Part shown: piece by piece, positions 48,701 to 60,800 of the stretch
Position numbering within the stretch: position 1 is the stretch's first letter
Layout: the number at the start of each line of letters is the position of its first letter
Translations under genes and position numbers: made by a program
The notes under the pieces: generated by a model
Told to the model about the DNA's origin: nothing
What the model saw: the letters and a program-made list of their open reading frames with translations, nothing else
Databases searched by the model: none
Assembly: GCF_910592395.1 (NCBI RefSeq)
Contig: NC_088316.1
Span: 19,530,001-19,594,000 of the forward strand
Source of the DNA: Lineus longissimus
Taxonomy: Eukaryota; Nemertea; Pilidiophora; Heteronemertea; Lineidae
Direction of reading: 5' to 3'
Length of the DNA: 64,000 bases

Positions 48701-51700
48701 TCCCAGCTATCATAAAGGTATAAATTGAGAGACACATGTAGTATTAAACGTGCTCATATCATTTTGTGCAACAGAAGGCAGTCGTCCTGCATTACATGTC
48801 AATAATATTTTAAACATTATGCAAATTGAGAATCACGGTATAGTTACCACCCATCGCATCCCCTGAAAGTTTGGCAGAATGTTATAAAAAATCGCTCCAT
48901 ATCTGATACGAAATGAATGCGATTCTGAGGCAAGAATTTATGAGTTGGCCTATTGACTACTATTCCATCAGTTTGAGAAAACTGTTGGCTTCCTTCGATG
49001 CGTACATGCGGGCCTTTACACAGAAAGGCTCTTGAAAGAAGGACTCTGGTGCTTATCTTCAAGTGAAGAATGTATATACCCAACGATTGCTGAGCACGTA
49101 GTTTGACATTTGGTAAAATGTTTTTGAGCAATTTTTCTTTTTCATCTGTGATTCTATGAGATCCCAATCAATTGTGATTGACTACATGTAGTACTCCAGG
49201 CCGACTCTTACAGAAGGGGGACTTACCATCATCAATATTGTAGATGATGCAGACTTCTTTCCACCTGTAGTAGTCAGCCACATCCTTGGCCACGTATTTC
49301 ACCAGGGACCCCGAGGGGTACAGGCTAAAGATGAACGGGTTGGTCTGCGAGCCCATCGACGCCTCGTGAAGGTCCAGGGTGATAAACGGGACTAAGAGTG
49401 ACTCCGCCATGCTTGCTACCAAAGTGTCGTAGGAGCCCACCATCACAGTCACTTTCTCTCGCTGGATTTTGTCCATTACTGAAAAGGAGCGGCATTAAAA
49501 CAAGCACGCTGTGTGTTTGGTACCGGTAAGTTGGTATCTTGCCCTATCACAACTTTTTGTAATGTCTTTGACAAGGGGAACCCAATAAAGCGTGCCAATC
49601 TGTCTTTCAGCGTTCCCAAACAATGACGGGAAGCACTCATAAACGGAGACATTCAAAAACGTCCACACCAGCCCGGTGTACTATGAATGACAGTCTTGTC
49701 AGTCGCAACCATCAGCAGCAGAGTGGCGCAGTGGAAGCGTGCTGGGCCCATAACCCAGAGGTCCGTAGATCGAAACTACGCTCTGCTATATCTTTTTCTT
49801 CTTCAAACTTTGTTTGGCAAACAAGGCGCGTTTGTCAATTTTACGACATCGTCATCCATCATCCTTCATCGACACCAGCAGCTTTGAAGGCACCTCCGTC
49901 CTTTTGTGTCTTTGCCCGAAACGGTTTCACATTTTGCCATTCAAATGAGCTGAAGCGTCAAAGCTAACCATTTCTCAAAACATGGCTGCTTTCTTCGCCA
50001 ACAATTTGAACAGCCATCGACTTATGTGGTTATACATTACATTAGTTGGATAAACTACTTCACGATGGAAAGGAGTGTGGGGCGGAGAGCAAACCGATTA
50101 TCCAGAGATAGCTCAACAAGTTCTATATCCCATTAGCAAAGTGTCTGATAAAGAGAAGCAAGAACTGAGAGCAGACTTAATGAATGTCCACGAAACGCAT
50201 TGACTGTTCCATCTACAGGTACATGGGTAACTTACATGAAAGAACCTGTCTTAGGTTCAAGGGCACCTGGTATCCATAATGTCGCACCTCAATGGTGAAG
50301 CGACCGTTTTTGTCTTTAATAAACGTCTCTTCATTTGCCCCATTAACTGCTTGGATCCAGGCTGAGTTGAAGGGGGCTATCACGCCTGAAAGAAAAAGCT
50401 GGGACTTCTTTCGCGGTCAAATAACATACAGAAGTGTAAAAACGAACAGGGAGAAGGGAAACTGGAATAAATTATGCGTTAGAAAGGTAAAAACATGTAT
50501 TGGTACTAATTATGGGATGGTACTGAGATAGATGCATACCAGTGCCTTGCTGGTAGATTCAAATTTATCATGGCCGGACTAAAATGACATCAGGTCCTGG
50601 ACGAGATTCATCATCCCAAATATCATGATTCATATTGACATCAGAATCAAATAGCGTTACTCTATGCATTATTCAACAAGATTTATGTTTAATTTGCCAT
50701 TAGCGTTATATTTTTTATTTATTTTTGCTGATCGTCGATTAGAACAACACGCTGGTGATTATACACGTCATGCTCCTTTAAAACGTGAAAATAGCATCTA
50801 TTTTTCATGCCTGTTTCGCATGAAAGCATGAAGTAAACGTCGGCATAATGATGCCCATAACTGCAGCAATATTGGACGAGCCATTATATTTTGTAGAAAA
50901 ATCCTGTCGTTTCCCATCTAGTAAAAAGTGTCAATTTCCGGCGCGGGCGTCAGATCCATTGATTCCAACGATCACATGCAGTGGCAACCAGTTTAACCAA
51001 CTCGGGTAGATTATCATCCCCATTGCCATCACTGCACTAACGAGGCAAACTAATCTAATTTTGCGCAAACATTCTTATTATATGCATTAGTTAATTGTCT
51101 GGTCCAGAGTATTTACGGGAATATTCAAGCCTGGTCATCTGAGTCAACATGGGACTGGTGAAATCAAACTGACCGGTATCCATTAGTGGCTACGTTACAT
51201 AGATGACATCGGATGATAATTGAAATTCGTTTGGGATACACGGACTAGGAAAAATAACTGGTATTGCTAATGGTAGAAAAAAACTGCGTGTTAGGTGTAC
51301 TTTGACCCGTTCATTTCGCATCATAGCATCATCAGCCAAAAAAAGAATAATTTCAGTCGACCATGCAATCGCTATCATCGAAGTGTATTGCATTAGAAAT
51401 GATTAATGATGTGTGTAGCGTGAGTTACAATCATCCCAACACGTTCCGGAAATAAAAATCCAAGATGACCCCTTGTGGAAATTAAGAATTACCATAATTT
51501 TCAAGTTTACATCATACAGCTTTTAGATCTCGGGTGCGTGGTCAAGGCCGGACAAAATCGTGTGTGAGTAGTAATTCAGCGACCTCGGATGCCTTTTATC
51601 AAATCAAACAGAAACTGGGACACCAACAGGTAAATGAGGGAAACCGCCTTTTTTACCAATCGCTGACCAGAAGAGAACAGGCTGCGAAGCTGTCGTATCT

Positions 51701-52697
51701 CGCCAGACCATTAAAATAGGCTTCGATCCGCTACCCCTATAATGGGGCGGGCGGGCCAGCGCCGGTCCAAGACACGCTCAGCTCACTCGGGATGCACCAT
51801 CAATCCGTTTTGGGCAAACAACTCGAGAAAGGCTGGCAAAACCGGTGTCAACAATCTTATCAAGGTTCCCGAGGCATGTCCCATATCCGTCGTCTACCTT
51901 AACATAGTCTTCCAGTGGAAGGTATAGGGATGAGGCTGATCTACTGCGTCCAGAGTGTGATCTTATCACGAATGTCTGAGAATCGATGGCGCTTTCGGCC
52001 AACTGATTTTGTGACCTTGAACAAAACTTTTAACCCCTGGGTTTAGAGAAGCATGTTAAATCCCAGTTTCTAAAGCTTCTGCTTCTTTCTCAGTCACGCT
52101 TTGCCGGATTATGTGGGTAACACTTGGTTGTAGAATGTGTTTCCTGTAAGATGACGGTTTGTCGATGACTCCATTGTAAAGTGTTTCAAGTTTTCTCTTC
52201 AATTACGTTTTCAATCAACAAAACAAGTTGGTGCATCCGACACTTCTTGTAATTCGGTCATCTAACAGCTTTCACCGGTTTTCAATATGGTCGAAAAGTT
52301 CAATCCGTTCGCCTCTGTATTCGAATTTACTGAAGATCGTCTCCAGTCTCACCATTGTCTAATGGCTTCTTCAAGGCTGACGTATAAAGTCAGTTCTCCG
52401 ATTTTTATCCGTGTACCCATAAGGATCTTTAATAAGTCGCTGTTCTCAACCTCGTCATCTTCGGGGAAAACCAACCAACAAAGGCCCTATGTCATGTCAT
52501 CAAGTGATGCTTAGGCTGCTTATGAAAGAAGGATTGAATTCGTCAAGACGGGGTGGGAGGTGGATAGTGTATAAACAGTATATACTTAATCTGTAGTAAA
52601 TTCACTTACCTATCCTTACTATTTGTGAAGAACAAGTTTCCAAAAGCACCACAGAAATAAGGGAAATTATCACCAAATCCATCGAAGCCATCTTCAT
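39750..52697 (-). CDS. Ionotropic glutamate receptor subunit 2 (Gly at the Q/R site)
   Basis: Paralogue of receptor 1. Exons: 52610-52697 (signal peptide MKMASMDLVIISLISVVLLE), 50236-50385, 49227-49478, 45906-46084, 45358-45411, 44787-45026, 44426-44530, 43948-44070, 43462-43665, 42533-42938, 41981-42204, 41410-41618, 39914-40094; phases agree, giving 805 residues. A short last exon 39750-39770 (six residues, then TGA) is a weak guess. Amino-terminal domain, S1 (FKGYCIDLLEA; TLEREEAIDFTKPF keeps the ligand Arg), M1, pore loop SLWFCYAGLVGAGTE (Gly at the Q/R site), M3 (SYTANMAAFLTM, split by an intron), S2 (YAFLWDSPV, Asp in the pocket), M4 (NNVGGLFVIMLCAMAVALAV). An alternative terminal exon, 40943-41039, lacks M4. 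Two initiator tRNA genes and a minisatellite lie in its introns. Confidence 0.9.
40943..41039 (-). other. Receptor 2 alternative terminal exon without M4
   Basis: After an acceptor CTTTGCAG it reads (K)WWGRGKCGSSETNKVGG, then a short tail and TGA at 40943-40945. It uses the same phase (2) and first words as the M4 exon 39914-40094 (WWGQGKCG) and keeps the S2 disulfide Cys, but no hydrophobic segment follows. A minus-strand ATTAAA lies about 490 bases beyond the stop (40447-40452), so it could be a true last exon; otherwise it would act as a poison exon or be a decayed duplicate. Confidence 0.7.
46214..46997. repeat. 39-bp minisatellite, about 20 copies
   Basis: The unit acttcggacatagaatccga + gctttggctttgacctctt repeats about 19 times with few changes, then 1-2 degenerate copies at the left end. 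The period is 39 bases, a multiple of three with no stop in one frame on each strand, so long ORFs appear on both (minus strand reads SEVRGQSQSSDSM repeated). Each unit contains the mini-palindrome tcgga...tccga. It lies in the intron between receptor 2 exons 3 and 4, so it is probably not translated. Confidence 0.95.
48570..48641 (+). tRNA. Initiator tRNA-Met (CAT), copy 1, one T-stem mismatch
   Basis: Eukaryotic initiator features: A1-T72 closing pair (AGCAGAG/CTCTGCT), anticodon loop CCCATAA on a GGG/CCC-rich stem, and T-loop ATCGAAA. The T-stem is CGTAG/CTACT, leaving a C-T mismatch that copy 2 (CTACG) does not have. The downstream T-run is weak (TTT, then TTTT about 18 bases later). It lies in a receptor 2 intron, opposite strand. 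It may be a slightly decayed copy. Confidence 0.88.
49717..49788 (+). tRNA. Initiator tRNA-Met (CAT), copy 2
   Basis: All stems are intact: AGCAGAG/CTCTGCT, anticodon stem with CAT, T-stem CGTAG/CTACG with the initiator loop ATCGAAA. TTTTT follows within a few bases, a good RNA polymerase III terminator. It lies between receptor 2 exons 2 and 3 on the opposite strand and differs from copy 1 at one base in the body. Confidence 0.95.
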
Positions 52698-53351
52698 GAC
52701 AGCATGCAGACACAGTGGTGTCACCCTGAGGATTATTGATGAAGCTCTGCATGCTCCGAAGCACCAATTGCAATTTAAGTACTGCTTTGTGGTGATATTT
52801 CATGAATACTCGGTTACTTGTAACCATCATTATGTTGTTTGATCGATGGCGCAACATTTGTTTGCCTACACATTGTAAACCACCCCTAGCTGGTAATACT
52901 CGTGAAACTATAACATACTGTTTTTTCCTGATATTTATCTCATTAGCGACCGGTAGCCGAGGGAATATTATTTATTGGTAAATGGTAGAGTGAAAACCTT
53001 GTGCAGACTGTGGGACTTGTCAGTTGGCGTCAGTTTGCGTCATTTGTTGCTCTTTCGGCTCCAGAGCAGCCTCCCTCCGTGACAAGGGAAATAGGCCCTA
53101 CCCATATCAAACAATGGCTCGATATGAGTTAAAACAGATTTTGTAAATCGCTGATAAATATGCGAGATATAATTGGAAGCTCGTGTCGATAACAGTAGAA
53201 ATAAAAACATGGAAAAGAGTATCCTTCATTAGAAGATTGATTGCATTCAGGGAGAATGGGGAACAAATAACCTTCCCTCCCAAGATCCGCTGCAGTGTAA
53301 AATTGATACAACCGGTGGCAGCACAGACATTTTGCCAACTTATCAACAAAA

Positions 53352-53424
53352 GGACATACCCGGGAATTGAACCCTGGATCTCTCGCAGCCTAAGCAAGGA
53401 TCGTACCACTAGACCAACGAGGCG
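53352..53424 (-). pseudogene. tRNA-Pro-like relic or SINE head
   Basis: On the minus strand the sequence TCGTTGGTCTAGTGGTACGA (D-arm/A box), CTTGC TTAGGCT GCGAG (anticodon AGG, Pro) and GGTTCAATTCC (B box) is clear, but the two acceptor strands do not pair. It is flanked by a diverged direct repeat (53302-53330 and 53452-53480, gatacaac..ggtggcagc). This suggests a dead tRNA gene or a tRNA-derived SINE. Confidence 0.6.
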
Positions 53425-53585
53425 TTCTACCAGCACTCCTTGTTGTGGTGGATTAATACAACAGGGTGGCAGCGCAGATGATTGACGCGATACGTTTGTG
53501 AGCAATGATTTCGCTAGTGAATATCATTTTGTAAATCACGTCTCCTGTCTTCCTGGATGAGAGACCAAATGCGTGGCCAATCATT

Positions 53586-53899
53586 TTGTTTTTTTCTGCT
53601 CAAAATGAAGTAACATCATCAGCCCCCAAAACATTTTACTTTGAAAATCTTTCAGAATTTTGAACTTATGAAAAAATTCAACGCTGAAGGAGGAAAAAAA
53701 GTCCAAATATTTTTTTCACTTGTTTTTTTCTGCTCAAAATGAAGAAACAGCATTAGCCAAAAAAAATTGGCTTGGAAAATTTTCAGAATTTTGGACTTAT
53801 GAAAGATGAAAAAAACTCTGAAAGATGAAAAAATTCAACTCTGAAAGATGAAAAATTTTTAAGTCCAATATTTTTTTCACTTTTTTTTTCTGCTCAAAC
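53586..53899. repeat. AT-rich dispersed repeat, copy 2 (inverted relative to copy 1)
   Basis: Contains three occurrences of tttttctgctcaaa separated by homologous 120-150 base units with cagaattttg, acttatgaaa and aaaaattcaac. It is the reverse-orientation relative of 32891-33166, some 20 kb away, upstream of both receptor 2 and ARAP. It is non-coding. Confidence 0.75.
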
Positions 53900-54770
53900 C
53901 AGTAAGTCATCTTCTTCATTTAGTCTATAGTTTGTCGCATTGATATAGCCTAGCTCACTGTGATTTAGAGGGAAACTTGGGTGTAGGATTTAGCTGACCA
54001 GGAGAAAAATGCACCTATTCGCCTCCATGCGCCTTCTCATGTAGCAACAGACTAATGCTGATCGCTAATAACGATTTCCGCAAGTGTTGTGAGGTTTTGG
54101 ACGTGTGTAGGAAATTTAGCCTATGTAACTCTGCCTAAAAGAATGACATGCAGCAACCAAAGTCAACTTAAATTGATCCAGGATCGATGGCACCCACATC
54201 AGAATAACCGTTCAGATTCAAACATGCACGTGATCATTGATCCATTACGTCATCAATCTAAAGCTCACGCAAGTGACGTCATGAATTGGTTATTGGAATG
54301 AGTTGAACTCATATTGTAGTTTCTTCCGGAATGGACCAAATAGCTAGATTCGCCAAAAAAATTTGCAAAATAAAAAAGTTAGTTTATCTCATTTTAAGTC
54401 GTGGAATCAGGATTTAATAATTAAAATGCAATATGTGTAAACTGTGCCACCACAATTTCTGTTGTTTGGGAAGTTTATTGTTGCCCAAGTCGGTCCTGGG
54501 GTTGGGTACATTTTGTACATCTTGAGATGTGCAGTGTAGGCCTAGGCTAGGCCTATATGCAAAGTGTATTATACGAATGTGCGTACTTCCTCATTTCCTG
54601 CTTGTGTTGTGGTTTGTGAGTGATAACAAAATGCCAATGGCTGAAAATATCATCTATTGACATTGTGACATTTGCAGTCACTGTTTGCCATTTATTCATG
54701 ACTCTGCCGGTACAATTGTATTTTTGATGTTTGAATTTTTTCTCTCTTTAGGGAGAAAGGGAGTTGTACC

Positions 54771-54875
54771 ATGACTGAACCACCATGGCTACTCAGACCA
54801 TCCACGATTGGCTCAAAGGAATCCAACTGGACTGCTACGCTCAACTCTTTGAATCATCTGGATACTTTGATTTGA
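54771..54875 (+). promoter_or_regulatory. Upstream ORF overlapping the ARAP start
   Basis: ATG at 54771 opens a 34-codon ORF ending at TGA 54873-54875. It begins 14 bases before the ARAP ATG (54785) in another frame and overlaps it. The ARAP start has a near-ideal Kozak context (accaccATGG), while the first ATG also has a usable one (gtaccATGA). Leaky scanning would be needed, so the uORF may dampen ARAP translation. Confidence 0.5.
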
Positions 54876-57800
54876 CACAATGTATTTCATTGACAGAAGA
54901 CAATTTAAATGCGATTGGTGTTGGGCCGTTGGGTCACAGAAAACGCATTCTTGCTCATTTACCAGATGCTGATATTTTATTTGGTTTAGTTCCTGCCCCG
55001 CCCCCCCAGCAGTTAGAACAATGTGTTGATTATGTTAATCTGCCTGATGGGGATGATTATGTCAATGTCCAGGATGATGTGGGAAATGTCCCAGCCTTGC
55101 CACCGAAAACTGATCGGCCTGCTGAGTCGTTGAGGCCAAAGCCAGCACCAAGAAATCGGCGGTCGGTGGCTCGGTCGAGGGCTGGGTCTGATATGAAGGA
55201 GACAGAGCAGGAAGTGAGCTCACTGTCTGAAAATAATGGTCAAAGAAAGCGTCCTGTTCCACAGCCACGAGCCAGAATGTCACCGGGATTAAAGCAAAAA
55301 CCGAATGATTCCTCTGCTGGTAGTTTTGAATCTGAAAGTCTTGCAGACAGCAGGAACTCTCAGACTTTTGAGAAGTCAGGGTTAAAGTCAATGCAAAATG
55401 ATTTGGTTTGTGAGAGTTCAAAGCCAATCCATGATACACAATCGCCAGACATTGAACTGGCAAGTCCAGAAGAAATGAAGATTTTTAAAATTGGAATGGA
55501 CAGTGCGACATCCACTGAGGACAAAACAGAAAAGGACTTTCTTAGTCGCTTGGCTGAAATTGAAACGCAGATAAATGCTGACTTACTAGATTTAGATAAA
55601 CAGATGAGTGATGATAGTGATGATAGTGACACGGACGGCGTTGGGCAACCCCAAACTGCTGTATCCGTCTCTGCATTGTCTGGTGAGACAGAAACTGTTC
55701 AAAGCAGTGGCGGATCAGTTGCAAAATATGGTGTGGCGAGTGATGTGAATAGGTGGCAAGATAACAATTCTGGTGGCCATGCTTTATTTAACACCCAAGT
55801 TCCATTGCCGCAATCGTTCAATATGGTTGGAAATGCTCAGGCCAGTTACGACGTCCCTAAATCAACATTGAGTTCATCGCCTGCTCTGACTGGTTGTGAT
55901 GTCCCAAATACAGTAGTTCCTCTTCAACCTTGTTATGACATCCCATCAGTCCCCGTGCCAGTGAGAACTAGGGAGGACTCCGAGTCTGATGAGGATGAGA
56001 CATATGATGTACCACCACCACCTCAACGCAAACAGGATGAGACGTATGATGTTCCACCATCTCCACTCCAAATAAACACAGACGAGGATCAGACTTATGA
56101 TGTACCCAATCAACGGGGAAGTGACATTTATGAGCCAATTTGGATTGTTTCATCACAGGCTGCACAGGTGTCAAATTCGGACCAACAAGAAGTAAAACCT
56201 ATCCAAACCAATGCATTGCTGGACTCCTTTGGTACCAGCATGACTCTTGGTGTGTCACAAACTCTTTCAAACAGTCTTCCACCGAGTTTCCCGGACGGGA
56301 GCTCGGCTGATCCAAACCAGGGTGGTAATATACTTGATTTTTCACCTCCTGTGAGAAACTTTGAGCAGCTTCTTCCAGAACCTCCAAAGCTTCGTCCTAT
56401 GCCTGCTGAGCTGACTGAGTTTGACCCACTGCAGAATGTGGACACAACAGTCATGAGATCTGCCGGACCTTTGGAGAATGTCGGTGAGGATGAAATCTAC
56501 GATGCTCCCCCGCCTTCATTTGCACCGCCAGCTCTTCCCACTCTACCGGTGCGGAAGGCACCTCCTCCCCCGGTGCCACCAAGGATTACAGAAACACTAC
56601 CAGAAACTCTAGGCCAAAAATCTGACGTCGTTGAAAATGTCTATATTGAGGGAAGCTTTGATGAGTTCAGTAAATTACGAGCAGAATCAACAACATCAAG
56701 TTTGGGGAGTCGGAATTCCATGCCGGTTCACCCTCCTCCACCTGTTCCTCTGATGACCAGCCCAATGACGACACCGACACGGATAGCTCCTCCTCCACCC
56801 ATCATGGAGGAATACAGCCTGCTAGACCGAGACCCTTTCAGCTCAACACCACCAAAGCCCCAAATGCCATTCAAAGTTGCCTCAATATCCTCGTCCCCAA
56901 AGGGACGCCTTGATTCAGATGATGAACTTGGAGGTGGTGAGTTCATCTATTTGTTTCTACCTTGCCTTCTTTTGCTGCACCAAGTCTAACAGCTGCAGAG
57001 GGCATACACTTAAGACTTTCTAACACACCCATCAGAAGAGTAATATGCCAAAAGAGTAGTGTGCATGCCAACTATATTTAAGCTTTACCATAACTCTATG
57101 TTAGATGCCTCAATTCATAACAGTTAAATAATCTGAGGTCGCTTGTTAGCAAGTGACTGGTAGCAGCAGGTGATGCTGGAGAGGAAATGGTCAAGAATGA
57201 ACCTGTAGTCACCAACAAATATCTGCCGTATGTGTGATAATACTTAGATATGAAGATTGGTATATTTTTACTTTCGAAAGAAACTCAAAAATGCAACGAT
57301 CATTCTCTGATGCGTGCTTTTCTCTCTTCCCCCTTAATGCAGCTCGCAAGAGTAGGATGGACTCATTTGGTGGTAAATTCAAACATTACTTTTAACATTA
57401 CATTTCTTGCTTCTTTTGGTGATGGTATTTCCCTTGGTTGAGGTCTGGTTGTGGCCTTAGCAGTACATTCATATATCAGAATGATAGTCCATGGTCTCAA
57501 GTCTGCCAATGTGACTTCAGAGACCATGTTCAATAATGACAGCAGCATTGGAGGTTTTTAGCATGAATATAGTCTGGAGAAGGGTTTCCAGTCTCCTGGG
57601 CCATGATTGGTATCGTGAGGGAAGAATCCTTCCCCAAGTAGCAGTCATTTCTGTTTCCCTTTCCTCAGTGCCTGTCTTTTGATTTATGATTTCTGGTTCA
57701 GTTGCTTTAATGTTGTCAACATTTGCTCCAACTCATTTTTTGAAGGATGTGAAGATGAGTCAAGCTGTGATTTATTCTTTTGTGGCATGATGTTATGCAG

Positions 57801-60800
57801 TTTACCGGTACTTGCTTAACTTTTGAGATATTCTGCTTGAATCTGGCTTCTGTACATGTATGTCAAATGTGTGTAACCCTGTCTCACAGCAGCAAGTAAA
57901 ACCTCGGCTTCTTGTTGTTGGAAAGGCTGTGAGATGATAGGAATTGCCCAGAAAGAAACCCAGGTGACATGCTTTTTTTAACCTGATCACATCCATACGA
58001 CCTGGTCCTGGGCTGCTTAAAGACTTCTTCAAAATCTAATTGAAACATATTCATGACCACGGATATCAATGTTTCCCCAGGTTTAACAAAACTTTGTAGT
58101 CTTGCCTTTGTTCTCAGTTGAAAATTACACTGAAAAAAAAGCCAAGACATTGCAGTTTTAAACCTCAAAACTAGTCGGAAGTGTTCCAAAGTTCTGAACG
58201 TGTCATGTCATTCTCAACAGGCGTTTCTACCGATGACAACCTCAGCCTCAGCGATGGTGGTGAATTCATGGAGTCATGCGAGGACCTGCATACAGTTAGC
58301 AAGATGGTCGGCATGAAACCAGCGATTTCACAAAAGAGGATACCCATAACACAGGCAACTTCCAGTGTAAGTAAACATTCTATAAACGTTTCGTAAGAGC
58401 TGATTCACATCGTCAGATCTATTCAATACGACATTCAGGTGACATTGATATGAAGACAATGGAACGTCCAAAAGATCCTTCAGGATGAACACTTTGTGGT
58501 GATATGCTGTGCAATCAAGTCTCACCACAGCTCCATGCTACATGTGACAGCTTTGGTGCTGTGCCCTTAAAGCACTAACTGTTAAATTGACCATGACGTA
58601 AGTATCAATAAACATGATGTAAAATTAGAAGTGATCGTTCCATTACTTTCCAGATGTTGTCAGAAAGTTTTGAGTTACCTCAAATTATTAGCGCATTTCT
58701 CACGACCTGACATGACTGATGCTGTAAGTTGATTCATATGACGTCTGGGTGTTTTTTGTTGTGTTGTATATTATTTTCGGATACGTTTAGTTTTCTAAAG
58801 TGTTTGCAAGTGCATGCTTTTATTAGGTTTTGACATTATTGTTATTGTTGCATTAAGAATGTCCTGTAATCCCCCCCATGTTCTGAGTGGCCTTAATGAT
58901 GGATGAAACTTCCTTGTGCAGGTTATATTTATTTGCTTTTTGAATATAGAATGTGCCTGTCAACTTCCTGGTTTGTGGGCAAGAAAGAACCACACCTCCT
59001 TTTGAAATCGACTCAAATGTTTATATTCCTGTCGGAGACATGGACAGGGCAAGTTGACAAGGCAAATATGGATAGCTTCTTCTATCAGCATTATAAGGAC
59101 TTTGACTCCATTTGGTTGAAAAATAGGTAATGATAAATTCTAATGAGTAATGTCTATACGGTATACCCCTGTCAGTTCCAAGAATGTTATCAATTTGCAA
59201 TATCTTTGAACTATGAAACTTGTCACAATGAGGATGACGAGTTACATGTCCAGCAGTATCACTGCCTGGGCCTATGCACCATGACATTTCCGGGTATTTT
59301 GAACTGTGGATCTTTGAGGAAATATGTACAATACATATATACGACACTCAATACATGCAATATTCATAGCATTGTGACAAGTGTGGTGAATTGTGTGTGT
59401 ATTCCACTCAAGCCTATTATATATGCTGAAAACCTTCAGATGAAAAGCTCAATTAGTCAACAAATGTTTGTACCAGTGCATTGTTGAACATTGTACACTG
59501 CTACTGCTAGAACGTGCATTAGATTGTGTATTTTATGAAACATCCAATGGCAATATGATAGCCAGTCATGCAAATTGTTAGTTTTCATGATGAAAAAGTG
59601 GGGTTTTTTTTAATGCAGATATTTTGTGGTAATGGTATTTCAGGTTTGGCTCTGAGTCTATTTCCTGCATGAGACTTCTACCCATATTGGCTTCAGTAGT
59701 TATTCAGCCTTGATCGTTTCCGATTGTATGATTGGTAATGATTGGTGTATATTGACATGCCTCAGAATCCTGGCCTATCAGGTGGCAGATGTTGACCTGG
59801 GATAACTGCTGTTTACCTAAAGCCTCTATTAAAGATACCCTTGGAAGTGAAGAAATACTGTCCTTGATAAAGAGGTGCCCCAATTACAGAGGTCTACAGA
59901 AATAAACTATTTGTGTCGTGCGAAATATTAAAAAATGTGATTTGGCCTTCTTTCCATTGGCGTGAATGTAGGGTGAAAAAAGAACTCAATATACCTCAGA
60001 CAAATATGAGAACTGTTCAAAACGTTTCCTCGATTCTTCAGACAATGCCACCATTGTTATGTTATTGTTGCGAACTAGGCCAGATGTGAAATATGTTCTC
60101 GTGTGTGACTCTCTAGGTTGGGTGTTCTACTGTCAACAGGGAACTATTACTCCATGACTATTGCCATCACCATTCCTGGTTAATTAGTCTCTAGTTTGAC
60201 ATGTCATTCAGTTTGAAGTGTTACCACTGGGAGTCGTTTGGTCATTACTCATACGTTCTGTGATTGTGTTTGGTATCCCGCAGTACATGTAGTTTGCTGT
60301 TTTATGTTACTATGGCTGTGTTCTCAATCGTTATTGAGTCAGTTCGAAAGTTGCAGAAAGTAGAAAATATTTTTATCCCAACTATCTTCATATTCATTAT
60401 TCATAAGAAAAATAATAAAATTGCTGGAATTCTTCAAAAGTTCTAGCGAAATATTGAAAAATGAACAAAAATGGCATGACACCATGTCGCATGACGTTTG
60501 AATTGCACAAATTTTATTTCAAATACTTTCCCCCCAAATGCATCACTGATTCAAAGTTAAAAGGAAAAGATTCATATGATGACCTTTGTGGAAGATACTA
60601 AATTGCTTCGAGGAGAACACTGCTGGAGCTTAATATCTATTGATCTGTTAAATGTTTGATCCAGCATCGAGTGATGTGATAACATCAAACTATGGGACGA
60701 GCTGCAGCCTCATACGAAGCTGCAGATATAACGATTATCTCTTGAGGCGTCCCAACTTGCATCAGTCTTATGATCAGATGTCAGCGAGGCACGTTCATTT

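Larger units (their letters stand above)
52698..54770. other. Divergent upstream region of receptor 2 and ARAP
   Basis: About 2 kb between two head-to-head genes. It contains the tRNA-Pro-like relic (53352-53424) and the second AT-rich repeat (53586-53899). The segment 54300-54770 ends in a polypyrimidine tract and an acceptor (ttctctctttag|ggag at 54751), so the ARAP start exon is probably preceded by an unplaced 5' UTR exon. No coding exon is seen. Confidence 0.45.

Noticed and set aside
58903-59487. ORFs in the ARAP intron 58367-61819
   Set aside because: Low-complexity translations without acceptor/donor pairs in phase; ARAP joins 58366 to 61820 in phase without them.
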